Assembly: GCF_900566055.1 (NCBI RefSeq)
Contig: NZ_UPHQ01000140.1
Coordinates: 1-57,282 of the forward strand
From: Mycobacterium innocens
GTDB taxonomy: Bacteria; Actinomycetota; Actinomycetes; Mycobacteriales; Mycobacteriaceae
Length of the DNA: 57,282 nucleotides
Reading direction: 5' to 3'
Positions 23,969 to 35,600 of the stretch are shown in pieces; position 1 is the first letter of the stretch, and every line of letters begins with the position of its first letter. The notes under the pieces are model-generated. The model saw nothing but the letters and a program-made list of their open reading frames with translations. It searched no databases and was not told the origin of the DNA. The translations under genes and the position numbers were made by a program.

Positions 23969-26593
23969 TCAGTCGCTCGCCGAGTCCCCGGAAGCCAGCT
24001 CGAGCACGTGAATCTCCCCCGTGGCGCCGTCGACCTCGATGAGCGCACCGGGCTGCAGGAATCGCGTCGCACCCTGGACGTCGACCACACACGGGAAGCC
24101 GAACTCACGGGCCACCACGGCCGCGTGGGACATCGGGCCGCCGAGCTCGGTGACCACCGCCGCGGCGTAGCAGAAGGCGGCGGTATAGCCGACGTCGGTG
24201 ACCTCGGCGACCAAAATCTCGCCTGGCTGTAGGTCATCGATGGTTTCCGGACGCACGATCCGCACCCGGCCGCGGACCCGGCCACCGCAGACGCCGACTC
24301 CGCGCAACGTGTCCCCGGCCCCCAACGCAGCCGACGACCCGGTCGATGGCTCCCAAGTCCCGCTGAACACGGTAGGCGGAACGACGGCAGTCAGCCTGCG
24401 TTGTTCGGCCCGGCGCCGGGCCACCAGCTCGGCGGCATCGCCGGGCAGCGCGTCGAGCTCATCGACCAGCAGATAGAACACGTCGTCGGTGGTTTCGACG
24501 ACACCGGCCGCGACCAGCCGGCGCCCGTACTCACGCAGCAGATCGCGCAGCACCCAGATCGCGCGGACCATCCTGTCGCGACGGACTTCCCGATCCCGTA
24601 GCTGACGCGCAGCCAGCAGCGCAACCGGCTTGGCCCGCAACGGGATTACCGGATGCTGGGGCTCCGGTGCGGGCGGGGCGCTCAGCGCCTTGGCCACCAT
24701 CCGGACCAGCAGTTCCGGATTGTCGGCGTAGCTGGTCGACAGCATCTCGACCTCAGCCGGACCGCGATGGCCGATCAACGAAAGCTCTTGCAGCACCAAG
24801 GCGTAGAACTGCGGCGCCGCCACCGCCAGCTTGCCCAGGCACTCCCCCGGCTCCGCCAGCACACGCATCACGTCGGGATCGCGCCGCGCGGCACTCACCA
24901 GCCGCTGCACGGCTTCCACCGGACGCGCGCTGACCAATTGCGGCCCCGCCGCCGGTGCGGTGTCCCGGCCGCATAAGGCACGCAACAACACGTTGAAGGC
25001 GGCACACAGCATGAACGACCCGGATGCCAAGACCCAGCCGTGAACCACGTGGTCTCGTGCCAGCAGGATCAGGCTCAGCAGCCGGCGATCGTCCAGCTGC
25101 GCGATGTCGCGGGTCAGATGCTCCAGCCGGTCGACGTCGTCAAGGTAATCGCTGGTATCCAGTGGCGAGCCTGCGCTCAACCCGACCAGGTTGACGCCGA
25201 ATACCCCGATGTTGCGGATGGTGCGCAAAAGTCTGCGGGCTCGCCGCGATTCCGACGGCGGCCGCTCCTCCCCGAAGATGGGCAGCGACGCCATACTGGG
25301 GCCGAAGAACCCGCTGTTGCTGACGATCATGGCCGGCTTGGCGAACGGCACGGTCTCGGCCATGAAGTGCGCCGAGGTGATGGCCCCGTACAGTCGGTGG
25401 GCAAAGACCGCCACCGTTCGCATCGCGATTTCCCGCTGAATCACCCCACCGGGCCGCAGCCGTTCGGCGATTCCCACCCCACCGGCGCGCAGTCCGCGTA
25501 CGGTGACCGACGCCGACGACGGCGAAAACGGACCAGGCAGCGCCTCGGACAAATTCGTCGCCAGGAACGTCGGGAAACGGGGATCGATCGGGGTGTCGAA
25601 CTCGCCGTTGACCCCTTGGGGCCCAGCCAATCTGGGAACCACACCGTCCTCTGCCGGAGCATCGACGGCCGGGAGGTCCTGGATCGTGGCCAGCCGCCAG
25701 GGCAGCGACACCACCCGCCTGCCCACGCAGACCCGGCCGCGCACCGCCAAGACGAAATCTTGGACGGCCTCCTCGGCGGTCCACGCCGGTCGGAATCCCC
25801 AGTCGTCGTGCAGCCGAGACGTGTCCATCATCGGAACGCCTTGCAGCAGTTCGAGTTCGGCGAAGGGCGAGACAGGCTGCAGCGCCCCGGAGGCAAACGG
25901 CAGAATGGGGCGGCCCAGTGTGGCGGCGATCTGGCGAAAAGTCGGCTGACCCGGCGCGGCCAGGTTCACCGCACCACTGTCGGTACCCAGGATGGCCCGG
26001 ACCAGCAGGCGCAGCACGTCGTCGACGTGGACCACCTGCACGACGGAATCGGCCGACCCGTCGGGGAATACCGGCAAGGCCCATACCCGGCGCACCCAAT
26101 TGTCGACGCTGCGGCCGACGATCAGTGCCGAGCGCACGGCGACCCATTGGGCTCCGGAGTCCGCCAGCATCTGCTCAACCCGGGCTTTGTGCCGGCCCTC
26201 CATGGAACTCGGTGCGACTTCAGTGTTTTCAGCGGCAGGTGGTTCCCCAGCCCGGTAGACGTGGGCGGAGCTAGGGAAGACGATGCGTCCGGTTCCGGAC
26301 GTGCTCATCGCTTCCACGATGTTGCGCGTGCCGTCGATATTGACCAGGTGGCTGAGGTGGCTGTCCGGCCCGGGGCTTCTGGCCCAGGCGCAGTGCGCGA
26401 CGACGTCGACGCCGGTGATCGCGCGTCTGACCGCGGCCGCATCCCGGATGTCCGCCGTAACGAAATCGGCCGCACTGGGCCAGCTCTCGGGTCGATGGCG
26501 GGCGATGCCGACAACCTGGTGGCCTTGGCTGAGCAGTCTGGCGACGAGGCCCCGGCCGAGTACTCCGCTGGCCCCGGTGACCGCAACTCTCAC
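23969..26593 (-). CDS. NAD-dependent epimerase domain fused to PEP-utilising mobile domain (Rv2047c-like)
   Basis: 874 residues if started at GTG 26593 (VRVAVTGASGVLGRG), the start I recall for the M. tuberculosis homologue. ATG 26629 adds 12 residues and is possible. The first about 300 residues form an extended short-chain dehydrogenase/epimerase with the GASGVLGRG nucleotide motif. The middle of about 350 residues has no motif I can name. The end has the mobile His domain of PEP synthases, TELGGPMSHAAVVAREFG, with the phospho-carrier His intact. No PEP- or ATP-grasp catalytic domain is evident, so phosphotransfer is unproven. It follows pks12 on the same strand by 97 bp and may be co-transcribed with it. 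Confidence 0.8.
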   Translation of the reverse strand: MRVAVTGASGVLGRGLVARLLSQGHQVVGIARHRPESWPSAADFVTADIRDAAAVRRAITGVDVVAHCAWARSPGPDSHLSHLVNIDGTRNIVEAMSTSGTGRIVFPSSAHVYRAGEPPAAENTEVAPSSMEGRHKARVEQMLADSGAQWVAVRSALIVGRSVDNWVRRVWALPVFPDGSADSVVQVVHVDDVLRLLVRAILGTDSGAVNLAAPGQPTFRQIAATLGRPILPFASGALQPVSPFAELELLQGVPMMDTSRLHDDWGFRPAWTAEEAVQDFVLAVRGRVCVGRRVVSLPWRLATIQDLPAVDAPAEDGVVPRLAGPQGVNGEFDTPIDPRFPTFLATNLSEALPGPFSPSSASVTVRGLRAGGVGIAERLRPGGVIQREIAMRTVAVFAHRLYGAITSAHFMAETVPFAKPAMIVSNSGFFGPSMASLPIFGEERPPSESRRARRLLRTIRNIGVFGVNLVGLSAGSPLDTSDYLDDVDRLEHLTRDIAQLDDRRLLSLILLARDHVVHGWVLASGSFMLCAAFNVLLRALCGRDTAPAAGPQLVSARPVEAVQRLVSAARRDPDVMRVLAEPGECLGKLAVAAPQFYALVLQELSLIGHRGPAEVEMLSTSYADNPELLVRMVAKALSAPPAPEPQHPVIPLRAKPVALLAARQLRDREVRRDRMVRAIWVLRDLLREYGRRLVAAGVVETTDDVFYLLVDELDALPGDAAELVARRRAEQRRLTAVVPPTVFSGTWEPSTGSSAALGAGDTLRGVGVCGGRVRGRVRIVRPETIDDLQPGEILVAEVTDVGYTAAFCYAAAVVTELGGPMSHAAVVAREFGFPCVVDVQGATRFLQPGALIEVDGATGEIHVLELASGDSASD

Positions 26594-26689
26594 AGTGCTC
26601 GCCCGGTCATGCGCACCGCTTCTCCTCATCGCTTCGTCCCCCGCAAGCGGGCGGTACCCCCACTGCGTCGTTGCCGGTGTCGCTCATGG

Positions 26690-29600
26690 CTATTCGTCGT
26701 CATCCATGAAGGCGACGTTGACAAGGTCGTCGAGATCCATGTCGGCAATGTCTTTTTCGGTGGTCGCTGCCGGCGTTGCCGCCTGACCGTTCACCTCGGT
26801 TTCCTGGGCCAACGACAGCAACAGGTCCAGCACTCCCGCCTGCCGAAGTCGCTTGATCGGAATGGACGCCACCACGCGCTGCAGTTCGGCCTCACCGGGT
26901 GCGGCGACCGGGGCATCCTGCGGTGACGCGCCCAGCAGTTCGCGGTGCATGTAGCCGGCCAGCGCAGCGGAGTTGGGGTAGTCGAAAATGAGCGTGGGCG
27001 ACAGCGCCAGACCGGTCGCGGATTTGAGCCTGTTGCGCATTTCGACCGCAGTCAGCGAATCGAAGCCCAACTCCTGGAATGCCCGGTCCGGGTCAATCGC
27101 TTCCGGGCTGGAGTTGCCCAGTACGGTCGCGATGTTGGACCGCACCAGATCCAACAGGATGGCGTACTGCTCGTCGTCGGGCAAGCCGTCCAGGCGTTGC
27201 AACAGCGCGGATTTCGACTTGGCCGCGGCCAGTGAGTCGTCGACTTGGCGGCGTGTGGGCGCGTTGATCAGGTCGACGAACATCGGTGGCAGCGTGCCGC
27301 TATCGAACTTGACCCGCAACGCGGCAAAGTCGATGTGGGCTGGCAACATGAACGGTTCATCGACAATCATGGCGGTGTCGAGCAATCCCAGTGCTTCTTC
27401 CGAGGACATCGCCACGATGCCGTCGCGGGCGAACCGCTTGAAGTCGACGCTCGCCAATCCGCCGGTCATGTTACTGGCCTGATTCCACAGACCCCAACCC
27501 AGCGAGATTGCCGGCAGTCCGTGGGCCCGCCGGTGGACGGCCAGCCCGTCCAGGAACGAGTTGGCGGTTGCGTAGTTGGCCTGTCCCGAGGAGCCCACCA
27601 GCCCGGCCATCGACGAAAACATCACGAAGGCAGACACATCAAGATCGCAGGTCAGCTCGTGCAGATTCCACGCCGCATCGACCTTGGCCCGCAGCACAGT
27701 TTCCATCCGCTCCGGTGTCAGCGAGGTCACCACGGCGTCATCGAGTGCGCCCGCGGTGTGGATCACGGCCGACAGCGGGTGCTGAACCGGGATATCGGCC
27801 ATCACCTTTGCCAACGCGGCCCGATCGGCGGCATCACAAGCGACCACGTGCACCTGCGCGCCGGCCGCGCCCAATTCGGCCACCAATTCCTCGGCCCCGG
27901 GTGCGTCCGGGCCGCGCCGGCTAACCAGGACCAGTTGGCGCACCCCGTGACGAGTCACGACGTGGCGCGCCAACGCCGAGCCGGCCATGCCGGTCCCGCC
28001 GGTGATCAGCACGGTGCCGGCCGCCCACGCGTCCGGCATGGTCATCACCACCTTGCCGACGTGGCGTGCCTGGCTCAGGTACCGCAACGCCGCAGGCGCG
28101 CGACGCACGTCGAACGTCGTGACCGGCAACGGTCGCAGCACCTCGTCGTCGAACAGGGCGGCCAGTTCGGCAAGAATCTGCGCAATGCGGTCCGGTCCGG
28201 CCTCGAAGAGGTCGAAGGCGCGGTAGCACACTCCCGGGTACTGCTGCGCGATCACTTCGGGTTCGCGGATGTCGGTCTTGCCCATCTCCAGGAAAGCTCC
28301 GCCCGGGGCGACCAGACGCAGCGACGCATCCACGAAATCACCGGCCAGCGAGTCCAAGACCACGTCCACGCCGCGCCCACCGGTAGCGGAGCGGAACTTG
28401 TCCTCGAATTCCAGGCTGCGCGAGTCGGAGATGTGGTCGTCGTCAAAGCCCATGGCCCGCAACGTGTCCCACTTGCCCTTGCTGGCGGTGGCGAATACCT
28501 CGAGACCCCAATGCCGGGCCAGCTGCACCGCCGCCATACCGACACCGCCGGTGGCGGCATGCACCAGGATCCGTTGCCCCGGCTGTACGGACGCCAAATC
28601 GCGCAGCGCGTAATAGGCGGTGGCGAACACCACCGACGTGGTGGCCGCCGCGGTGTGCGACCAGCCCGCCGGAACCTTGACCAACAGCCTGTGGTCGGTG
28701 GTGGCGGTCGTCCCGGTGCCTTCGGGGAACAAGCCCATGACTCGGTCGCCGACGGCGAAACCCCCATCGTCTGAGCCGGTTTCTGGGCCGGTTTCGACGA
28801 CAACACCGGACGCCTCGACACCCATCACCGCCTCTGGGTCGGGGTAGAGCCCCAGTGCGATCATGACGTCCCGGAAATTAGCTGCGATGGCGGACAACCG
28901 CACCCGGACGTGTCCGGGCTGCAGCGGAGCGTCAGCGTCGGGAATCGGCTCCAGCCGCAGGTTTTCGAACGTGCCGGCTGCGCTCATGCCCAACCGCCAC
29001 GGCCCGTCGCCCGGGGGAACCAACAGCGCGCCAACCGCGCGGCTGCCGTGGACGCGGGCAATGTACACCTGCCCACCGCGCCACAGCACCTGCGGCTCGC
29101 CGGCGGCCAACACCGCCGCCAGGGCCGATTCATCCAGGGCCGCATCGGTATCGACCAGCACGATACGTCCGGGATGCTCCGTCTGCGCCGAGCGCACCAG
29201 GCCCCACACCGCCGCGCCAGCCAGGTCGGTGACGTCTTCGCCGGGCAGCGCGACAGCACCGCGCGTCGTCACCACCAGTACCCCTGCGCCGTCGCGGCCG
29301 AGCCAGGACTGCAGCACGTCGAGCACCGAGTTCGTGGCGGTGTAGACACCCGCCACCGCGTCGCCGGCCACCGGCACGGATTCGAAGACCACCGTTGACG
29401 AGTCGCTGTCCGCCGTTGTGCCCCAGGCCTTTACGGGCACCGGTTCCAGGGTGGCCGACGGCTGGGCCGACCAGTCCACCTGGAACAGCCGGTCGGGACC
29501 CGACCCGGATACCGCGGCGCGCAGCTGCTGATCGGTGACGGGCCGCGCCAGCATCGACGCGACCGACAGCACCGGCAAGCCGAGCCCGTCGGCCAGCTCG

Positions 29601-32600
29601 ATCGACACCCTGGACGGCCCGACCGGCGCGATGCGCGCCCGTACCGCCGATGCGCCGCCGGCATGCAGCGACACGCCTTGCCAGGAAAATGGAACGAGCA
29701 CCGAGCCCTCGGCAACACCGAAATCGTCGGCGCCGTCGGAGGCCAGAATCACCGCGTGCAACGCCGCATCCAGCATCACCGGATGAACTCCGAAGCCGGC
29801 GACCGACACCCCGGCGTCGGCGGGTAAGGCGACCTCGGCGAACACTTCATCGCCGCGGCGCCACATCGCGCTCAGTCCGCGGAACGCCGGGCCGTAGCCG
29901 TACCCGCGCTCGGCCAACCGCTCGTACCCGTCGGCGACCTCCACCGGTACCGCGCCCACGGGTGGCCACGTCGCCAAATCGGTTGTCGGAGCCAAGGACC
30001 CGTTAGTCAGCGTGCCCTCGGCATGCAACACCCAGCCGGCGCCGGCCTCCGCGCGGGAGTACACCGACACCGCACGAGCGCCGGACTCGTCCGCACCGCC
30101 CACGATCACCTCAACCGCAACCGATGTCCCGGCTGGCAACACCAAGGGCGCGGCGAGGGTCAACTCCTCGACCACTCCGCAGCCCACTTCGTCGCCGGCA
30201 CGAATCGCCAACTCGACGAAGCCCGCTCCGGGGAAGATCACCACGCCGCCGACGGCATGATCGGCCAACCAGCCCTGCGCGCGCAGCGATAACCGCCCGG
30301 TCAGCACGACGCCGCCGGAGGTCGGCAATTCCACCACCGCGCCCAGCAGGGCATGCTCGGTGGCCTCCAGGCCCAGATCGGCGGCGTCGGCCGCAACGCC
30401 GTCGCCGGACAGCCAGAACCGCCGCCGCTGGAATGCGTAGGTCGGCAACTCGACGAAGTTCGCCTGCCCCACCACGGTGCGCCAATCCACGCTGACACCG
30501 GCGACGAACGCTTGAGCCACGGCGTTGACCAACGTCACCGGCTCGGGCCGATCCTTGCGCAGCGCGGAGATCGTGAGGATCCCGGCATCCGGTAGTGATT
30601 CTTCGATCGACGCGGTGAGGCCGCTGCCCGGCCCGACTTCGAAGAAGCGGGTGGCACCGGCTGATTGCGCGAATCGGACGCTGTCGGCGAACCGCACCGC
30701 CTCCCGAACGTGACGCTTCCAGTAGGCCGGCGAGCCGAAGTCGTCGGCGGCCAGCGCGCCGGTGACATTGGAGATGACCGGAATCGCAGGTTGTCCGATG
30801 GCCAGGCCGCTTGCCACGGCGCCGAATTCGTCGATCATCGGGTCCATCAGCGGCGAGTGGAACGCGTGCGAAACAGCCAGGCGATGTACCCGTCGGCCGT
30901 CAGCGCGCAACCGGTCGGCGACCGCGAGCACCGCGTCCTCGGCGCCGGAAATCACCACGGAGGCAGGGCCGTTGACGGCGGCGACGCTGACGTCGGCGCT
31001 CAGCAGGGGCGCAACTTCTGCTTCGGTGGCCGCCACCGCGACCATCGCTCCGCCGGGCGGCAGGGCCTGCATGAACCTGCCCCGTGCGGCGACCAGCACC
31101 GCGGCGTTCTCCAGGGACAGCACGCCGGCTACATGTGCCGCCGAGATTTCACCAACCGAGTGGCCCATCACGAAGTCCGGTCGCATTCCCCAGGACTCCA
31201 GCAGCCGGTACAGCGCGACTTCCACCGCGAACAGCGCCGGCTGCGCGAATTCCGTGGTGTTCAGCAGGTTTTCGTCGTGGCCCCAGACGACTTCCCGCAG
31301 CGGGCGCAGCAGGTGGCGGTCCAATTCGGCGACCGCGGTGTTGAACGCCTCGGCGAACACCGGATATCCGGCGTGCAATCCCATTCCCATGCCCAGCAAT
31401 TGGGAGCCTTGGCCGGGGAAGACGAACACCATCTTGCCCGCCGGGGCCGCGGTACCGCGAACCACCGACCCGACCTCATCGCCGGCCAACTCGTCCAACC
31501 CGGCCAGCAACCGGTCCCGATCCCCGCCGACCACCACCGCACGATGCTCAAACATCGAACGCCCCGCCAACGACCACCCCACATCGGCGACATCCAGCTC
31601 GTCATGGGCCCGCAGATACCCGGCCAACCGCACCGCCTGCGCCCGCAACGCCGCATCCGACTTCGCCGACACCACCCACGGCACCACCGCCGGGGCCGGC
31701 CCGACCTCCCGGGACTGCTCTGCCGGAGCCGCCTCGACAATCACATGCGCATTGGTGCCACTAATCCCAAACGACGACACCCCCGCCCGTCTCACCCGGC
31801 CCGGCACCCGGCCATCGCCCGGCCAGGGCTGCGGCTGGGTCAACAACGACACCGCCCCCGCCGACCAATCCACATGCGGGCTGGGCTCATCGACATGCAA
31901 CGTCGCCGGCAACAACTCATGGCGCATCGCCAACACCATCTTGATCACCCCGGCCACCCCCGCCGCCGCCTGGGTATGACCCATATTCGACTTGACCGAC
32001 CCCAACCAGAGCGGCTCGCTGCGACCCTGCCCATAGGTGGCCAACAACGCCTGCGCCTCAATCGGATCACCCAACGTGGTCCCGGTCCCATGACCCTCGA
32101 CCACATCCACATCCGCCGCCGACAAACCCGCATTGGCCAACGCCGCCCGCACCACCCGCTGCTGCGACGGACCATTAGGCGCGGTCAACCCATTCGAGGC
32201 CCCATCCTGATTGACCGCCGAACCCCGCACCACCGCCAACACCGGATGCCCCAACCGCCGCGCATCCGAGAGCCGCTCCACCACCAACATTCCGCCGCCC
32301 TCGGAGAAGCCGGTGCCGTCGGCCGCCCCGGCGAACGCTTTGCAGCGCCCGTCGGCTGACAATCCGCGCCAGCGGCTGAATTCCACGAAGATGTCGGGCG
32401 TGGCGTTGACGGTCACCCCGCCGGCCAGCGCCAGGTCACACTCCCCCGAACGCAACGACTGCACCGCCATATGCAACGCCACCAACGACGACGAACACGC
32501 CGTATCCACCGACACCGCCGGACCCTCCAACCCCAGCACATACGAAACCCGGCCGGAGGCCACACTCGACAGTTGGCCGGTCAGCCGGAAGCCTTCCACC

Positions 32601-35600
32601 GGTTCGGCCGCGAACATGCCGTAGCCCTGGGTCATCACTCCGGCGAAGACACCCGTGGCGCTGCCGCGCAGGCTTCCGGGCTCGATTCCGGCTCGCTCCA
32701 ATGCTTCCCACGACAGCTCCAGGAACATGCGCTGCTGCGGGTCCATCGCCAGGGCCTCACTGGGCCCGACGCCGAAGAAGGCGGGATCGAAGTCGCCGAC
32801 CCGGTCCACGAACCCGCCGGTTTTGGTGTAGCACGCTCCGGGCACGTCGGGATCCGGGTTGAACAGCCCCGCCAGGTCCCAGCCGCGGTCGTCGGGGAAT
32901 TCGGACAGCACATCGCGGCCCTGAACCAGCATGTCCCACAGGTCATCTGGCGACTCGATCCCACCGGGATAACGACATGCCATGCCCACGATGGCAATCG
33001 GGTCGTCACCCGTGGCGCGCACTGCCGATACGCGCTCGATCTCCTGCGGAACACCGGCGAGTTCGCCGCGAATGTAGCCGGCCAGGCCGTTGGGGGTCGG
33101 GTAGTCGAAGATGAGCGTGGGTGAAAGGGTAAGGCCGGTAGCGGTTTTGAGTCGGTTGCGCATTTCGACCGCGGTCAGTGAGTCGAAGCCCAACTCCTGG
33201 AACGCCTTGTCGGCGTCGACGACCTCGGGGGCGATGTTGCCCAGGACGGTGGCGATGTGGGACCGCACCAAGTCCAGCACCACGGCGTGCTGTTCGGCTT
33301 CGGGCAGGCCGTGCAGGCGATGCGCCAGCGCCGATTTCGACTTGGCGGCAGCCAGCGCGTCGTCGACCTGGCGTCTGGTCGGCGCGTTGACCAGATCGCT
33401 GAACATCGGCGGCACCGTCACCGCGTGCGCCCGCAGCGCGCTCAGGTCGATGCGGGCGGGCGCCAGGAACGGCTGGTCGATGATCAGCGCGGTGTCGAAT
33501 AACTCCATCGCCTCATCCGAGGCCAACGCCAGCACACCTTCGCGGCCCAGCCGGGCACGGTCGGCGGCGTCCAGTCCGCCGGTCATGTCGCTGGCCTGAT
33601 CCCACAGGCCCCACCCCAGCGACATCGCCGCCAACCCGTGGGCCCGTCGGTGCGCGGCCAACCCGTCCAGGAAGGTATTGGCGGCCGCATAGTTGGCCTG
33701 ACCCGACGACCCCACCAGCCCGGCCATCGACGAAAACATCACGAACGCAGCCACATCCAGGTCGCGGGTCAGCTCGTGCAAGTTCCACGCCGCATCGACC
33801 TTGGCCCGCAATACGGCATCGATGCGTTCCGGTGTCAACGACGAAATCACCGCGTCGTCAAGCACACCGGCCGCATGGATCACGGCGGATAACGGGTGCT
33901 GCGCCGGGATGCCGGCGATCACGTCGGCCAGCGCCGGCCGCTCGGTCGCGTCACACGCCACCACCTGCACCTGCGCGCCGGCGGCGGCCAACTCGGTCAC
34001 CAACTCCGCGGCCCCCGGAGCGTCGGCACCACGCCGGCTGAGCAACACCAGATGACGGACCCCGTGGCGGGTTACGACGTGGCGCGCCAATACCGAACCG
34101 GCCATGCCGGTTCCACCGGTGATCAGCACGGTGCCGGCAGCCCATGCGTCCGGCATGCTCATGACGACCTTGCCGATATGACGCGCCTGGCTCAGGTAGC
34201 GCAGGGCCGTCGGCGCCCGCCGGATGTCAAACATCGTCACCGGCAATGGCCGCAGCACCCCGGCGTCGAACAATGCGGCCAGTTCGAGCAGGTACTGGTG
34301 CATGCGGGGACGGCCGGGTTCGAACAGGTCGAAGGCGCGGTAGCGCACACCCGGATATTCCTGGGCGATCACGCCGGGGTCGCGGATGTCGGTCTTGCCC
34401 ATCTCGAGGAACACCCCGCCGGGCCCCAGCAGGCGCAGCGACGCGTCGACGAATTCACCGGCCAGCGAATCCAATACGACGTCCATGCCGCGGCCGCCGG
34501 TGACCGCGCGGAATTTGTCCTCGAATTCCAGGCTGCGCGAATCGGAGATGTGGTCTTCGTCAAAGCCCATGGCCCGCAAGGTGTCCCACTTGCCCTTGCT
34601 GGCGGTGGCGAACACCTCCAAACCCAGATGCCGGCCCAGCTGCACAGCCGCCATGCCGACCCCCCCGGTGGCGGCGTGCACCAGCACCCGCTGGCCTGGT
34701 TGGACGTCGGCCAGGTGCACGAAGGCGTAGTACGCGGTGGTGAAAACGGCTGAGATGGCGGCGGCTTCGGCGTATGACCAGTCGGCGGGCATCGGAAGCA
34801 ACAACCGGACGTCCCCGGCCACCAGCGTGCCGCTGCCGTCGGGGAAGAACCCGTATACCGAATCCCCGACCGCGAATTCGGTCACTCCCGGCCCGACCTC
34901 GACGACGACGCCGGCGCCTTCGCCGCCGATCAACGCATCGTGGGTGAACATGCCCAGGGTGATCATGATGTCGCGGAAGTTCGCGGCGATGGCGCGCATG
35001 GCCACCCGAACCTGGCCCGGGCCCAACGGCGCGCCGGCGTTGGGAACCGGCTCCAGCCGCAGGTTCTCGAAGGTGCCCGCACTGCTCAGGCCCAGCCGCC
35101 ACGGCCCGCCGGCCGGTGGCACCAGGATGCCGTCAACGTCGCGGCTGGGGCGCACCCGCGGGGTGTAGGCCTGTCGGTTGCGCAGCAGCACCTGCGGTTC
35201 GCCGACCGCCAATGCTGTTGTGACCGCCGAATTATCAAGTGGCACATTGGAATCCAGCAAGATCAGCCGGCCGGGGCTTTCGGTTTGCGCTGACCGCACC
35301 AATCCCCACACCGCGGCCCCCGCCAGGTCGGTGACGTCCTCACCCGGCAGCGCCACGGCACCCCGGGTGGCGACCACCAGCACTCCGGAGTCATGCTCGG
35401 CCAGCCACGACTGCACGGCCGCCAGCGCCCGGCGGGCGCTTTCGTGGGTTGCGGCCACCGGATCGTCAACAGCGGCAACACATTCGAAGACGTCGTAGCA
35501 CGAGGGTACATCGGCGCTCGCCGCGGTCGCCGGTGACCAGGCGACCTCGAATAGTCGGTCCGCACCCGCACCGGACAACACGGCCCGCAGTTGCTGCTCG

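Noticed and set aside
30665..32359. 564-residue plus-strand open frame opposite pks12
   Set aside because: Same composition and same module repeat. It is an antisense shadow with no ribosome-binding site.
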